This document shows positions 53,871 through 63,853 of a stretch of 64,000 nucleotides of DNA, piece by piece; position 1 is the stretch's first letter, and every line of letters begins with the position of its first letter. The stretch is from Roseivivax sp. THAF197b. GTDB taxonomy: Bacteria > Pseudomonadota > Alphaproteobacteria > Rhodobacterales > Rhodobacteraceae. Below the pieces are notes generated by a model that searched no databases, was not told the origin of the DNA, and was given only the letters and a program-made list of their open reading frames with translations. Where the stretch lies: contig NZ_CP045318.1 in the NCBI RefSeq assembly GCF_009363255.1, forward strand, positions 3,647,501 through 3,711,500, in the 5' to 3' direction. A program made the translations under genes and the position numbers.

Positions 53871-55259
53871 ATGGCCAAAGACTACATCGTAAAGGACATC
53901 TCGCTTGCCGGATACGGCCGCAAGGAGTTGGATATCGCCGAGACGGAAATGCCGGGCCTGATGGCCTGCCGCGAGGAGTTCGGAGCGGAGCAACCCTTGA
54001 AAGGCGCGCGCATCGTGGGCTCGCTCCACATGACCATCCAGACCGCCGTTCTGATCGAGACGCTGACCGCCCTTGGCGCCGATGTCCGCTGGGCGTCGTG
54101 CAACATCTTCTCCACCCAGGACCACGCCGCCGCTGCCATCGCCGAGGCCGGCGTGCCGGTCTTCGCGATCAAGGGTCAGACGCTGGAAGAGCATTGGGAT
54201 TACCTCGACAAGTCGTTCCAGTTTGACGACGGCCCCAACATGATCCTCGACGATGGCGGCGACGCGACGCTCTACGTGCTGCTCGGCGCGCGCGCGGAAG
54301 CGGGCGAGGACATCATCCCCGTCCCCGCCTCCGAGGAGGAAGAGGTCGTCAAGGCGCAGATCAAGAAGCGCATGGAGCAGAGCCCCGGCTGGTTCACCAA
54401 GGTGCGCGACCAGATCAAGGGCGTCTCCGAAGAGACGACGACCGGCGTCAACCGCCTCTATCAACTGGTCAAGGAAGGCCAGCTGCCCTTCCCCGCGATC
54501 AACGTCAACGACAGCGTCACCAAGTCGAAATTCGACAACAAGTATGGCTGCAAGGAAAGCCTCGTCGACGGCATCCGCCGCGCCACAGACACGATGATGG
54601 CCGGCAAGGTCGCGGTCGTTCTGGGCTACGGCGACGTGGGCAAGGGCTCGGCGGCAAGCTTGCGCGGTGCGGGCGCGCGCGTGAAGGTGACCGAGGTCGA
54701 TCCGATCTGTGCGCTTCAGGCGGCCATGGACGGCTTCGAGGTCGTGCTGCTGGAAGACGTGATCGACAGCGCGGACATCTTCATCACCACGACCGGCAAC
54801 AAGGACGTCATCCGCATCGAGCATATGCGCGAGATGAAGGACATGGCGATCGTCGGCAATATCGGCCATTTCGACAATGAAATTCAGGTGGCGAACCTGA
54901 AGAACCACAAATGGACCAACATCAAGGACCAGGTGGACATGATCGAGATGCCCTCGGGCAACCGCATCATCCTGCTCTCCGAGGGTCGTCTTCTGAACCT
55001 CGGCAACGCCACGGGGCATCCGTCCTTCGTGATGTCGGCGTCCTTCACCAACCAGGTTCTGGCGCAGATCGAGCTGTGGAAGAATGGCGGCGAGTACGAG
55101 AACAAGGTCTACATCCTGCCCAAGCATCTGGATGAAAAGGTCGCGCGTCTGCATCTCGACCGGATCGGCGTGAAGCTGACCCCGCTCGCCCCCGAGCAGG
55201 CCGCCTATATCGGCGTCTCGCCCGAAGGCCCCTTCAAGCCCGAGCATTATCGCTACTGA
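53871..55259 (+). CDS. ahcY: Adenosylhomocysteinase (SAH hydrolase)
   Basis: Cleaves S-adenosylhomocysteine to adenosine and homocysteine, keeping cellular methylation going. The NAD-binding motif is [12 protein letters not shown], catalytic Lys and Asp are in [14 protein letters not shown], and the C-terminal KPEHYRY tail that reaches the neighbouring subunit is complete. The proteobacterial insertion with [17 protein letters not shown] (about residues 155-172) is present. The length is 462 aa. Several methyltransferases in this window produce SAH. An inverted repeat covers its ribosome-binding site, and a strong terminator follows. Confidence 0.98.
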   Translation: MAKDYIVKDISLAGYGRKELDIAETEMPGLMACREEFGAEQPLKGARIVGSLHMTIQTAVLIETLTALGADVRWASCNIFSTQDHAAAAIAEAGVPVFAIKGQTLEEHWDYLDKSFQFDDGPNMILDDGGDATLYVLLGARAEAGEDIIPVPASEEEEVVKAQIKKRMEQSPGWFTKVRDQIKGVSEETTTGVNRLYQLVKEGQLPFPAINVNDSVTKSKFDNKYGCKESLVDGIRRATDTMMAGKVAVVLGYGDVGKGSAASLRGAGARVKVTEVDPICALQAAMDGFEVVLLEDVIDSADIFITTTGNKDVIRIEHMREMKDMAIVGNIGHFDNEIQVANLKNHKWTNIKDQVDMIEMPSGNRIILLSEGRLLNLGNATGHPSFVMSASFTNQVLAQIELWKNGGEYENKVYILPKHLDEKVARLHLDRIGVKLTPLAPEQAAYIGVSPEGPFKPEHYRY

Positions 55260-55326
55260 CGTTGCGTCCTGCGGGAACCTGCCGAGGCGTCGGCTGAAAC
55301 CCGCAGAATTATGCATCTGCAGCATA

Positions 55327-55362
55327 GGCCCCGTCCGAAACCTCGGGCGGGGCCTCGTTGTT
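55327..55362 (+). terminator. Intrinsic terminator after ahcY
   Basis: A 12-bp stem (GGCCCCGTCCGA / TCGGGCGGGGCC, one G-T pair) with loop AACC is followed by TCGTTGTTGT, 67 bases after the stop. Confidence 0.78.
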
Positions 55363-55402
55363 GTGGGGTCATAGCAACCGTGACCAAGGAGGCACGAAAG
55401 CA

Positions 55403-56182
55403 ATGACCCTGAAGACCCTCATGATGAGCGCGGCAACCGCCGCATTGTTGGCCGGTGGCGCAGTGCATGCGCAGGACACGACCGAGCCGGAAACCGAAAC
55501 CGAAGCGCCGATGGAAGACACCGATTCGACCATGGGCACGTCCGAGGCAGAAAACGGCATGGCGACCGACGCGCCGGTCGCGGAAGAGGCCGAAGACGGG
55601 ATGGAAACCGACACTGACATGGCCGAAGACGAGCCTATGAGCCTCGAAGCCATGACGGTCGGCGAAGTCATCGGCCTCCCGGTTCAGAGCACGGACGGCG
55701 ACAGCATCGGCGAGATCGACTACCTTATCGAAGGCGATAGCGGGCTCGAGGCCGTCATCGGCATCGGCGGCTTCCTGGGCCTTGGTGAATACACCGTTGC
55801 CCTGCCGCTCGACACGTTCGACTTCAATCCCGATGAGCAGGTCCTGACCCTTGCCGCGACCAAGGACGAACTGACCGACCGGCAAGAATTCGACGAAAGC
55901 GGTGTCGAAAGCCTGCCGGACGATATGCTCATAGGCTCGATGATGGGCAGCGGTGAAGTCGACGCATCCAGCATGGGTGCAACCGGCGATGAAGCGATGT
56001 CCGACACGGAAGACAGGGACACGACCGGCGATACGTCTGCCACATCTGGCACCATGACCGAGGAAGATGGCTCCGTCACGGACGGCCAATCCTCCATGTC
56101 GGACGAGGAAGACAACGACGCCATGGCAGCGCCCGAGGCGGAAACGGAATCTGAAGGCGCCGAAACGGAAGACGAAGACTAA
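55403..56182 (+). CDS. Secreted PRC-barrel domain protein with acidic low-complexity flanks
   Basis: A 259-aa exported protein. A signal peptide (MSAATAALLAGGAVHAQ) is followed by an acidic Thr/Glu/Asp-rich stretch (residues about 25-75), a PRC-barrel (VGEVIGLPVQSTDGDSIGEI...YTVALPLDTFDFNPDEQ, about 80-150) and a second acidic, Ser/Thr-rich tail to the end. PRC-barrels bind RNA, proteins or membranes, and secreted versions are common in roseobacters with unknown roles. AAGGAGG before the ATG fixes the start. It stands alone between two terminators. Confidence 0.8.
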   Translation: MTLKTLMMSAATAALLAGGAVHAQDTTEPETETEAPMEDTDSTMGTSEAENGMATDAPVAEEAEDGMETDTDMAEDEPMSLEAMTVGEVIGLPVQSTDGDSIGEIDYLIEGDSGLEAVIGIGGFLGLGEYTVALPLDTFDFNPDEQVLTLAATKDELTDRQEFDESGVESLPDDMLIGSMMGSGEVDASSMGATGDEAMSDTEDRDTTGDTSATSGTMTEEDGSVTDGQSSMSDEEDNDAMAAPEAETESEGAETEDED

Positions 56183-56226
56183 GTCGTTTCGGGCAAGTAA
56201 CTGCCCGACACGCACGACACGTAAGA

Positions 56227-56255
56227 TGCCCTGCGCCACCGCGCGGGGCATTTTT
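56227..56255 (+). terminator. Intrinsic terminator after the PRC-barrel gene
   Basis: Stem TGCCCTGCGC/GCGCGGGGCA (one T-G pair) with loop CACC is followed by TTTTT, 45 bases after the stop. Confidence 0.87.
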
Positions 56256-56340
56256 CCTTGAGAATGTCGAATCACACCGCTTAACCTTCGCGGCGGGAGG
56301 CCAGAGTGGGACTTCCGAGGAAATGTACAGGACAGGTGTG

Positions 56341-56682
56341 ATGGGAAAACGCGACGAATTGATCGAGAAATACGCAGACGATCTTCGCAACAAGTGCGGC
56401 ATGCAGCCGGATATGGACCTACTGACCAAGGTCACGATCGGCTGCGGCCCGGCGATCTACAATGACGATGCCTCCACCGTTGCCGGATCGGACAAGGCCG
56501 AGCTCGAGACGATCAAGAAGAATTTCCTGATGAAGAAGCTCGGACTGCCCGACAGCCCCGACCTGATGGCAGGCATCGATTCCGTGATCGAAACCTATGG
56601 CCGGTCAGAGCGCAGCAAGTACCGCGCCGTCGTATATTACATGCTGACGAAGCACTTCAACAAAGACGCGGTCTATAGCTGA
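56341..56682 (+). CDS. DUF2853 family protein
   Basis: A 113-aa small helical protein of the DUF2853 family, recognised by KRDELIEKYADDLRNKCGM, TKVTIGCGPAIYNDDASTVA and AVVYYMLTKHFNKDAVY. Its function is unknown. The ATG at 56341 is preferred to one six codons earlier, because homologues begin at MGKRDEL. It is flanked by terminators on both sides and so is a single-gene unit. Confidence 0.86.
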   Translation: MGKRDELIEKYADDLRNKCGMQPDMDLLTKVTIGCGPAIYNDDASTVAGSDKAELETIKKNFLMKKLGLPDSPDLMAGIDSVIETYGRSERSKYRAVVYYMLTKHFNKDAVYS

Positions 56683-56707
56683 TCGCGCGACATTCAGTGT
56701 CATGAGA

Positions 56708-56738
56708 ACGCCCCGCGCCACCCGGCCGGGGCGTTTTT
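56708..56738 (+). terminator. Intrinsic terminator after the DUF2853 gene
   Basis: Stem ACGCCCCG/CGGGGCGT with an 11-base loop is followed by TTTT, 25 bases after the stop. Confidence 0.8.
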
Positions 56739-56757
56739 CGCGGGAACAGAGCCTGTA

Positions 56758-57176
<419 letters not shown>

Positions 57177-57177
<1 letters not shown>

Positions 57178-57446
57178 CAGCCGATCACCCGGTTCCATTC
57201 CAGCATCTCGACTGAGGCGAAAAGCCCGGCCTTGGCATAAGGATCGTCGGCGGCCCAGGCCTCGGCTGCGGCCATATCCGGCAGATCGAGGACGAGGATC
57301 GACCCGGCCATCGCGCCATCTTCCATGATGGGCCCGGCCTGTTGCACGCATCCGGTGTCTTTCAGATAGGCGAGATGCGCCTCCCGGTTGCTTTTGCGGA
57401 TCTCCAGCGCGCCGGGTTTGTCCCGCGCAATCAAAACAACGAGCAT
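57177..57446 (-). CDS. YciI family protein
   Basis: An 89-aa dimeric alpha/beta-barrel protein. KSNREAHLAYLK and MAGSILVLDLPDMAAAEAWA with DDPYAKAGLF (the conserved Asp-Pro-Tyr/Phe) identify YciI. Its activity is unknown. It forms a small operon with the EVE gene and probably with tsaD, whose stop lies 22 bases away. Confidence 0.9.
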
Positions 57447-57468
57447 CGTCTCATCCTTCCATCAAAGT

Positions 57469-58551
57469 TCAGGCCTTGGCCCCTTTTTTGCCCGACCCGA
57501 CCAGGGGGGCCGCACCGGGATCGAGCGGCCAGCGCGGCCGGGCTTTCAGGGCCATATCGGATCTGTGACCTGCCGCGAAAAGCTCGGATCCGGCATAGGC
57601 GATCATTGCGGCATTATCCGTACAAAGCGCCAGAGGTGGCGCCATGAACGCAACGCCTGCATCCCTGCAAAGCGTCTCTAACTCTGCCCGGATTGCCGTA
57701 TTAGCGGCAACACCGCCTGCAATGGCAAAGGCCGGTTCGGATGGCTTCCGCTCCAGATAGATCGCAAGGGCCCGTCGCGTCTTTTCGGTCAGAACATCGC
57801 GGATCGCAGACTGGAACCCTGCGCAGAGATCGGCACGGTCCGTCGTGGTCAGGCCGCCCTTTTCCGCAACGATCCGGTCCCGCTCGCGCAGAAGCGCGGT
57901 CTTGAGCCCGGAAAAGCTCATGTCGCAGCCGGGCCGGTCCAGAAGCGGCCGCGGAAATCGAAAGCGCGCCGCGTCGCCATCGCGCGCCGCAGCCTCAACC
58001 GACGGGCCGCCCGGTTGCGGCAAACCCAGAAGCCGCGCGGTCTTGTCGAAGGCCTCGCCGGGCGCGTCGTCGATCGTCCCGCCCAGCCGTTCGAAACTGT
58101 CTGGGCCATGCGCGATCAGAAACTGGCAATGCCCGCCCGAAATCAGCAGCATCAGGTAGGGATACGCCAGATCGTCCGTCAGCCGAGGGGTCAGCGCATG
58201 CCCCGCGAGGTGATTGACCCCGATCAGCGGCTTGCCCGCGCCCGCAGCAAGGCCCTTGGCGCACATCACTCCTGACAGCACGCCCCCGATCAGGCCCGGA
58301 CCCGCCGTCACGGCAATTGCATCGACGTCACGCAAACCAATCCCGGCTTCCAACAGAGCCTGTTCAACCGCAATATCCAGCTTTTCGGCATGGGCGCGCG
58401 CAGCAATTTCGGGAACGACCCCGCCGAAGGCCGCGTGCAACTCGGCCTGACCCATGACCACATTGGACAGGATCTCGCGCCCGCGCAGCACCGCGGCCGA
58501 CGTGTCATCGCAGCTACTTTCCAGTCCGAGGACGATCAAAGGGGCGTTCAT
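57469..58551 (-). CDS. tsaD: tRNA N6-adenosine threonylcarbamoyltransferase TsaD
   Basis: Transfers threonylcarbamoyl to A37 of ANN-decoding tRNAs, an essential modification. [13 protein letters not shown] is at residues 9-21, the metal-binding H114 and H118 in [22 protein letters not shown] and the C-terminal Asp in [11 protein letters not shown]. The ATG at 58551 gives 360 aa; the open frame extends upstream into hemD without support. The alanine-lysine-rich end (GKKGAKA) is typical. It is divergent from hemD. Confidence 0.96.
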   Translation of the reverse strand: MNAPLIVLGLESSCDDTSAAVLRGREILSNVVMGQAELHAAFGGVVPEIAARAHAEKLDIAVEQALLEAGIGLRDVDAIAVTAGPGLIGGVLSGVMCAKGLAAGAGKPLIGVNHLAGHALTPRLTDDLAYPYLMLLISGGHCQFLIAHGPDSFERLGGTIDDAPGEAFDKTARLLGLPQPGGPSVEAAARDGDAARFRFPRPLLDRPGCDMSFSGLKTALLRERDRIVAEKGGLTTTDRADLCAGFQSAIRDVLTEKTRRALAIYLERKPSEPAFAIAGGVAANTAIRAELETLCRDAGVAFMAPPLALCTDNAAMIAYAGSELFAAGHRSDMALKARPRWPLDPGAAPLVGSGKKGAKA

Positions 58552-58626
58552 AGAGCATATCCGTTGCGCCGAAGCAGCCCACGGGGTAGCACCAATCAAG
58601 GCCGAGCCACAATATCGGCGGTATGC

Positions 58627-59361
58627 ATGCCCTCTCCGATCCTTCTTCTGACCAGACCTGACGCCGCCGCGAACGCCTTCGCTGGCGAGCTGGAAGTCGA
58701 GGGGATTCGGCCCGAGAGCATCCTGATCAGCCCGTTGATCGAGATCTCCTTCACACGGCAGCTGCCTGATATGGCACCATATCTCGGTTTGATCTTCACC
58801 TCCGCGAACGGTGTGCACGCGTATCGCGACGCAGGCGGGCCCTACCGCGACATTTGCTTCACCGTTGGCGATGCCACCGCGAGGGCAGCGCGGGAGGCGG
58901 GTCTGCATCCTGTCTCGGCGCAAGGGTCCGCCTCCGATCTGACAGCGCTCATATTGCGCGAAGCACCCGCTGGGCCGCTCCTGCATCTACGGGGTGAACA
59001 CAGCCGCGGCGCGGTGGCGGAAACGCTGAATTCTGCCGGAATAGAGACGAATTCAGCCGTTCTCTACGCGCAAGAACTCGTACCGCTCAGCAAGGCGGCG
59101 CGCGATGCGCTGAATGGAAAGCTGCCGGTGGTGGCACCGTTCTTTTCGCCGCGTACGGCGCGGGCCTTCGCGGATCATGGCCCTTTCACCGCGCCGCTTT
59201 ATCTTGCGGCAATGAGCGAAGCGGTTGCAGCACCGCTTCAACCATTGGGCGCCATGGCCCTCGAGACTGCCGCCCAACCGAACGGCACTTCCTTGCGACG
59301 GACCGTCAAGGGTTTGTGGCAAAAGGCGCAATCGCTTGAGGGCGGGGATGCAGGCCAGTAA
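58627..59361 (+). CDS. hemD: Uroporphyrinogen-III synthase
   Basis: Closes and inverts ring D of hydroxymethylbilane on the path to heme. The protein is 244 aa with the low conservation usual for Hem[18 protein letters not shown] at the start, [14 protein letters not shown] and [15 protein letters not shown], and [13 protein letters not shown] near residue 180. The ATG at 58627 agrees with the family. hemC is not adjacent. The mitofilin-like gene follows 56 bases downstream and HemY after that, so the three are probably one transcription unit. Confidence 0.87.
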   Translation: MPSPILLLTRPDAAANAFAGELEVEGIRPESILISPLIEISFTRQLPDMAPYLGLIFTSANGVHAYRDAGGPYRDICFTVGDATARAAREAGLHPVSAQGSASDLTALILREAPAGPLLHLRGEHSRGAVAETLNSAGIETNSAVLYAQELVPLSKAARDALNGKLPVVAPFFSPRTARAFADHGPFTAPLYLAAMSEAVAAPLQPLGAMALETAAQPNGTSLRRTVKGLWQKAQSLEGGDAGQ

Positions 59362-59417
59362 GGTCATAAAAATGCCAGCGCATCGGTCGCTGGAACAGAT
59401 TCGAAAGGGAAGGACCG

Positions 59418-60989
59418 TTGGCGAGATCGAAAAAGCCCAGGGGGGCCAAGAACGCAAACGTCCAGACCAGCGGTCAGGACGACGCAATGGCGGCGGCTGA
59501 GAACAAGGAAGACGTGTCGCCGGACACATCCACGCCGAAGCCTGAGACAGACGCAACTGCCACCGAAGACACTGGCGCGGACAGCATTGCCAGCGCGGAC
59601 GACACGGTGACCGCCTCGGATCAGACGGACACCATCGCGTCTGATGCGGACACGGGCACCGACACGATCGACGCTGCATCTGGCGACACGCAAGGCATCG
59701 AGGCTGACGCGGACGAGGCCAAGACCGGTGAACCGGAAGAGACGATCTCGGATATCAACGAGGCCGAAGCGTTAAGCGCCGCAGATCCGGAACCCGCGCT
59801 CACCGACAATGACGCAAGCACGACATCCGAGACCACGGATGACGACGCGACGTCCGATGCCGCAACGGCGATCCCGCCCGCGGGCGCCGATCCCGAAGGC
59901 ACCGGGCCTGCAGATTACGAACCATCCACCGCACCGGTCCCGGTCGTGCATGAGAAAGTGATCGAGCGGAAAGGCGGCTTCTTTCCGATGCTCTTGGGTG
60001 GCGTCGTCGCGGCGGGCCTCGGGTTCACGCTGTCGCAATATCTTGGCGGCGATCTTTTCGGTGCGAATGACGAGTTTGCCAACGAGACACGCGCAGCCTT
60101 GACCGCACAGACCGATAGCCTTGATGCGCTGAACGGACGGATCGACGGGCTCGAATCCTCGATCCCCGAGATTGACCTCACATCGGTGGAAAGCGCGATT
60201 GCGACCCTGAGCGCGCGCAGCGAAGAGCTGGGTGTCCAGATCGGCGATCTCTCGGGTCAGCTGACAGCGCTGCAGGATAGCGCGAACTCACTTGGCGACC
60301 GCGTGGGCGAGCTTGAAAAAGCCCCCATGGAAGCGGCTGTCTCGCCTGCCGCGATCGAGGCCTACGAACAGGAAATCGCCCGCCTGCGCGGCGAAGTTAC
60401 TGCCACTCTGTCAGATGTCGAAACTCAGCGGCAGGAAATCTCCGCCATGGCGGAAACCGCCGTCGCCGCCGAGCGCGCGGCCGAAGATCGGGCAATGCGG
60501 GCCGAACTGCGCACCGCGCTTGCAACCCTGACCGCCGACCTCGATGCCGGGCGCCCCTTTGCAACGGCGTTGGAGCCTCTGGCCGCGTCGGACATGGTGA
60601 CCGTGCCGGAGGTTCTGTCGGCCAATGCCGCTGACGGGATCGCAACGCAGGCGGAGCTTATCGCGGATTATCCGGACTCAGCACGGGCGGCCCTGGCAGC
60701 CGCGCGGGACACGGAGGACGCGGAAGGCGGCAACCCGCTTGCGGGCTTCCTCGCTGAACAGCTGGGCGCACGCTCCGTCACACCGCGCGATGGCGACAGC
60801 GCGGATGCGGTTCTGTCCCGTGCGGAAGCTGCGGTAAAAGGCGGTGATCTGGAGACAGCGCTCAACGAAATCTCCACCCTGTCCGAACCTGCCCAGGCAG
60901 CAGTTGCGGATTGGGTAACACGCGCCGAGACGCGGGCCGCGGCACTTGCCGCGACCGAGACGCTCTCGGACGAATTGGATACGGAATAA
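59418..60989 (+). CDS. Mic60/mitofilin-like inner-membrane protein
   Basis: A 523-aa protein with the architecture of alphaproteobacterial Mic60, the ancestor of the mitochondrial crista organiser. An acidic, Thr/Asp-rich N-terminal region (residues about 18-170) is followed by one membrane helix (FFPMLLGGVVAAGLGFTLSQ, about 186-205), a long coiled coil (about 225-370) and a C-terminal mitofilin domain (AAVKGGDLETALNEISTLSE). The start is TTG at 59418 after AAGGGAAGGA. It lies between hemD and HemY, the location reported for alphaproteobacterial Mic60 genes. Confidence 0.88.
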   Translation: MARSKKPRGAKNANVQTSGQDDAMAAAENKEDVSPDTSTPKPETDATATEDTGADSIASADDTVTASDQTDTIASDADTGTDTIDAASGDTQGIEADADEAKTGEPEETISDINEAEALSAADPEPALTDNDASTTSETTDDDATSDAATAIPPAGADPEGTGPADYEPSTAPVPVVHEKVIERKGGFFPMLLGGVVAAGLGFTLSQYLGGDLFGANDEFANETRAALTAQTDSLDALNGRIDGLESSIPEIDLTSVESAIATLSARSEELGVQIGDLSGQLTALQDSANSLGDRVGELEKAPMEAAVSPAAIEAYEQEIARLRGEVTATLSDVETQRQEISAMAETAVAAERAAEDRAMRAELRTALATLTADLDAGRPFATALEPLAASDMVTVPEVLSANAADGIATQAELIADYPDSARAALAAARDTEDAEGGNPLAGFLAEQLGARSVTPRDGDSADAVLSRAEAAVKGGDLETALNEISTLSEPAQAAVADWVTRAETRAAALAATETLSDELDTE

Positions 60990-60999
60990 GGGTCGGTTC

Positions 61000-62520
61000 A
61001 TGCTCTGGTCACTCATAAAGATCGTTCTTTTCGTCGCCATCGTCGCGGCGCTGACCCTCGGTGCCAGCTACCTTCTGGAAGCCGAAGGCGGCATCCAGAT
61101 CACCGTCGCGGGGATGGAATTCACCTTCGGACCGCTGCAATCCGTGATCGCCGCGGTGGTCCTGTTCGTCGCTGTCTGGCTTTTGCTGAAGATCGTGTCG
61201 CTGCTGATCGCGGTTCTGAAATTCATCAATGGCGACGAGACGGCGATCACCCGGTATTTCGACCGCAATCGCGAGCGGAAAGGCTACCAGGCGCTTGGCG
61301 ACGGGTTGACGGCGCTGGCCTCAGGCGAGGGGCGCGTTGCCCTGGCCAAGGCGCAGAAAGCGGAACGCTATCTCAACAAACCGGAAGTCACCGACATCCT
61401 GGCTGCACAGGCCGCCGAACAGGTCGGAGACAGCCGCAGGGCCGAGGATATCTACAAGCGGCTTCTCAAGAACGACGCCACACGTTTCGTCGGCGTACGC
61501 GGCATCATGAAGCAGCGAATCGCCCGGGGCGACACCGATACCGCGCTGCAACTGGCCAAGCGCGCCTTCGCGCTGAAGCCCAAGCATGAAGAGATGCAGG
61601 ATACCCTCCTGCAGCTTCAGGCCAAGAAGGCCGACTGGGCCGGGGCGCGCAAGACGCTGCAAGCCAAGCTGAAATACGGCAACATGCCGCGCGACCTGCA
61701 CAAGCGGCGCGATGCCGTGCTGGCCCTGTCGGAGGCGAAGGACATCCTCGACGAGGGCAAGGATGTCGAAGCGCGGGAAGCGGCGATCAGCGCCAACAAG
61801 ACCTCGCCGGATCTGGTGCCCGCCGCAACGATGGCCGCACGCGGATACATCGCCGATGGGCGCAAGAAGAACGCCGCGCGACTTCTGAAAAAGGCGTGGC
61901 AGGCGCAGCCGCATCCCGACCTCGCCGCCGCCTTTGCCGAGATCGAGCCCGCGGAAAGCCCGGCCGAGCGCCTGAAGCGGTTCCGCACCCTGACATCGAT
62001 CCATGCGGATCATCGCGAATCGAAGCTTCTGCTTGCCGAACTGAACCTCGCCGCGGAGGATTTCCCCGGCGCGCGGCGCGCCATTGGCGATCTGTGGGAA
62101 ACCGATCCCGATGCCCGTGTTCTGACGATCATGGCCGCGATCGAGCGGGGCGAAGGCACGGAGGACGCGATCGTGCGCGGATGGCTCGCAAAGGCGCTGA
62201 CCGCGCCGCGCGGTCCGCAATGGGTCTGCGAGAACTGCAACAACATCCAGACCGAGTGGTCGCCCGTCTGCAACAATTGCGACGCCTTCGATACGCTGAG
62301 CTGGAAGACCCCGCCGCGCACGGATGTGAGCCTGCCGGGCGGTGCCGAGATGCTGCCGCTTCTGGTCGGACCGTCGACCATGCCCGAAGAGGAACGCCCC
62401 CAGCCCGACCCGCTGGACGAAGTCGTGCCCGAGCAAAGCGAGATTCCCGATGCGGAAATCGCTGATCAGGCCAACGCCGACAAGGACGCAGACGGGGCAG
62501 AGGCACAAAAGGCCACCTGA
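61000..62520 (+). CDS. HemY-type TPR membrane protein with C-terminal zinc ribbon
   Basis: A 506-aa protein with two N-terminal membrane helices (about residues 3-24 and 43-66), a HemY-N domain (DRNRERKGYQALGDGLTALA), TPR repeats to about residue 390, and a zinc-ribbon or rubredoxin-like module with C410-x2-C413 and C424-x2-C427. The acidic tail is disordered. The cysteine module resembles that of LapB (YciM), another TPR membrane protein. HemY (TPR) is named for its place near heme genes; its biochemical role is unclear. It begins 10 bases after the Mic60 stop. Confidence 0.88.
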   Translation: MLWSLIKIVLFVAIVAALTLGASYLLEAEGGIQITVAGMEFTFGPLQSVIAAVVLFVAVWLLLKIVSLLIAVLKFINGDETAITRYFDRNRERKGYQALGDGLTALASGEGRVALAKAQKAERYLNKPEVTDILAAQAAEQVGDSRRAEDIYKRLLKNDATRFVGVRGIMKQRIARGDTDTALQLAKRAFALKPKHEEMQDTLLQLQAKKADWAGARKTLQAKLKYGNMPRDLHKRRDAVLALSEAKDILDEGKDVEAREAAISANKTSPDLVPAATMAARGYIADGRKKNAARLLKKAWQAQPHPDLAAAFAEIEPAESPAERLKRFRTLTSIHADHRESKLLLAELNLAAEDFPGARRAIGDLWETDPDARVLTIMAAIERGEGTEDAIVRGWLAKALTAPRGPQWVCENCNNIQTEWSPVCNNCDAFDTLSWKTPPRTDVSLPGGAEMLPLLVGPSTMPEEERPQPDPLDEVVPEQSEIPDAEIADQANADKDADGAEAQKAT

Positions 62521-62572
62521 CCCTCTTCCCATCCCCCGTGCGCGGTGCTATGTGCCCGCGCACGGAAATTGG

Positions 62573-62648
62573 GCCGCTGTAGCTCAGCTGGTAGAGCACG
62601 TCATTCGTAATGATGGGGTCGGGGGTTCGAGTCCCTTCAGCGGCACCA
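62573..62648 (+). tRNA. tRNA-Thr (CGU)
   Basis: A complete 76-base cloverleaf: acceptor GCCGCTG/CAGCGGC, D arm GCTC/GAGC, anticodon stem CGTCA/TGATG with loop TTCGTAA (anticodon CGT), T loop TTCGAGT, and an encoded 3'-ACCA. It follows HemY by 52 bases. Confidence 0.97.
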
Positions 62649-62671
62649 CTTCCGCGCCACCTTCGGCGCAA

Positions 62672-63676
62672 TCACTTCCCCGAATATTCCCGGTACCAGG
62701 TCACGAATTCCCGGATACCTTTCCGGAAATCCGTCTGCGGGCGATAGCCAGTCAAGGCCTGCAAAAGCGACGCATCGGCCCAGGTGGCAGGCACATCGCC
62801 GGGCTGGATATCCATGAAGTTGATCTTGGCCTTCATGCCCAGCGCGTCTTCGATCCCGGCGACGAAATCCAGAAGCCGCACCTTGTCCGAATTGCCGATA
62901 TTCACCACGCGGAACGGAGCGACCGGGCTCAGGTTGTCGCCCTCGACACGGGTCTCCTCGCCGCCCGGAACCGCATCCATCAGAAGGCGGATACCGCGCA
63001 CGAGGTCATCGATATAGGTGAAGTCGCGGTACATATCGCCGTGATTGTAGACGTCGATCTCGCGCCCATCGAGCATGCGGTCCACAAACTTGTAGAGCGC
63101 AAGATCCGGACGACCCCAGGGCCCATAGACCGTGAAGAACCGGAACATCGTGATTGGCACGCCGTGAATATGCGCCCAGCTATGCCCCATGCTTTCATTC
63201 GCCTTCTTTGAGGCGGAATACATGGTCAGCTGCGTGTCGGCCTTGTCCGTTTCCTTGAACGGCATCTCGGTATTCGCGCCGTAGACCGAGGAAGTGGACG
63301 CCATGAGCAGGTGCTGCACCTCGTGCCGCCGCGCCACCTCCATCACGGAGAAGGTGCCCATCACGTTGGAGGTCAGGTAGGCCTTTGGGTTTTCCAGCGA
63401 GTACCGCACACCCGCCTGCGCCGCGAGATGCACGATGATCTCGGGCTCGAACGCATCCGCAGCCGCGTCGAAATCGTCCTGATCCTCAAGCTGCGCTTCG
63501 GTGGCGGTAAATCCCGGCTTCTGCAGCAGGATCCCGTGACGGCGCTGCTTCAGGCGAACGTCGTAATAATCGTTCATGCCGTCATAGCCGTGCACGACAT
63601 GGCCCTCATCCAGCAAAAGCCGGGCCAGGTGGAAACCGATAAACCCGGCGGAGCCGGTCACAAGAACACGCGTCAT
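62672..63676 (-). CDS. NAD-dependent nucleotide-sugar epimerase (UDP-glucuronate 4-epimerase-like)
   Basis: A 334-aa extended SDR. The NAD motif is VTGSAGFIGFHLARLLL (residues 6-22), the active site is STSSVYG with Y-x3-K in MYSASKKANE, and FRFFTVYGPWGRPDLAL is diagnostic of the UDP-glucuronate 4-epimerase group. The enzyme supplies galacturonate or related sugars for surface polysaccharide. No other polysaccharide genes are in view. It is convergent with the tRNA and divergent from msrA. Confidence 0.9.
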   Translation of the reverse strand: MTRVLVTGSAGFIGFHLARLLLDEGHVVHGYDGMNDYYDVRLKQRRHGILLQKPGFTATEAQLEDQDDFDAAADAFEPEIIVHLAAQAGVRYSLENPKAYLTSNVMGTFSVMEVARRHEVQHLLMASTSSVYGANTEMPFKETDKADTQLTMYSASKKANESMGHSWAHIHGVPITMFRFFTVYGPWGRPDLALYKFVDRMLDGREIDVYNHGDMYRDFTYIDDLVRGIRLLMDAVPGGEETRVEGDNLSPVAPFRVVNIGNSDKVRLLDFVAGIEDALGMKAKINFMDIQPGDVPATWADASLLQALTGYRPQTDFRKGIREFVTWYREYSGK

Positions 63677-63853
63677 AATAAATCTCTCTGTCGGTCTAAG
63701 TCTGCGTAAAGTCTCTACCTTCGCATGAAAAGCGCGAAAGCCAATGGATCATCGCGCCATCTCGGGCGTTCAGTTTCCCGTGACATCCTGCATTCCATTT
63801 TGCACCTCTTTGCGCAAACCGGGATAGTCCTCGTGAAAAACCGGAGATTTCAC

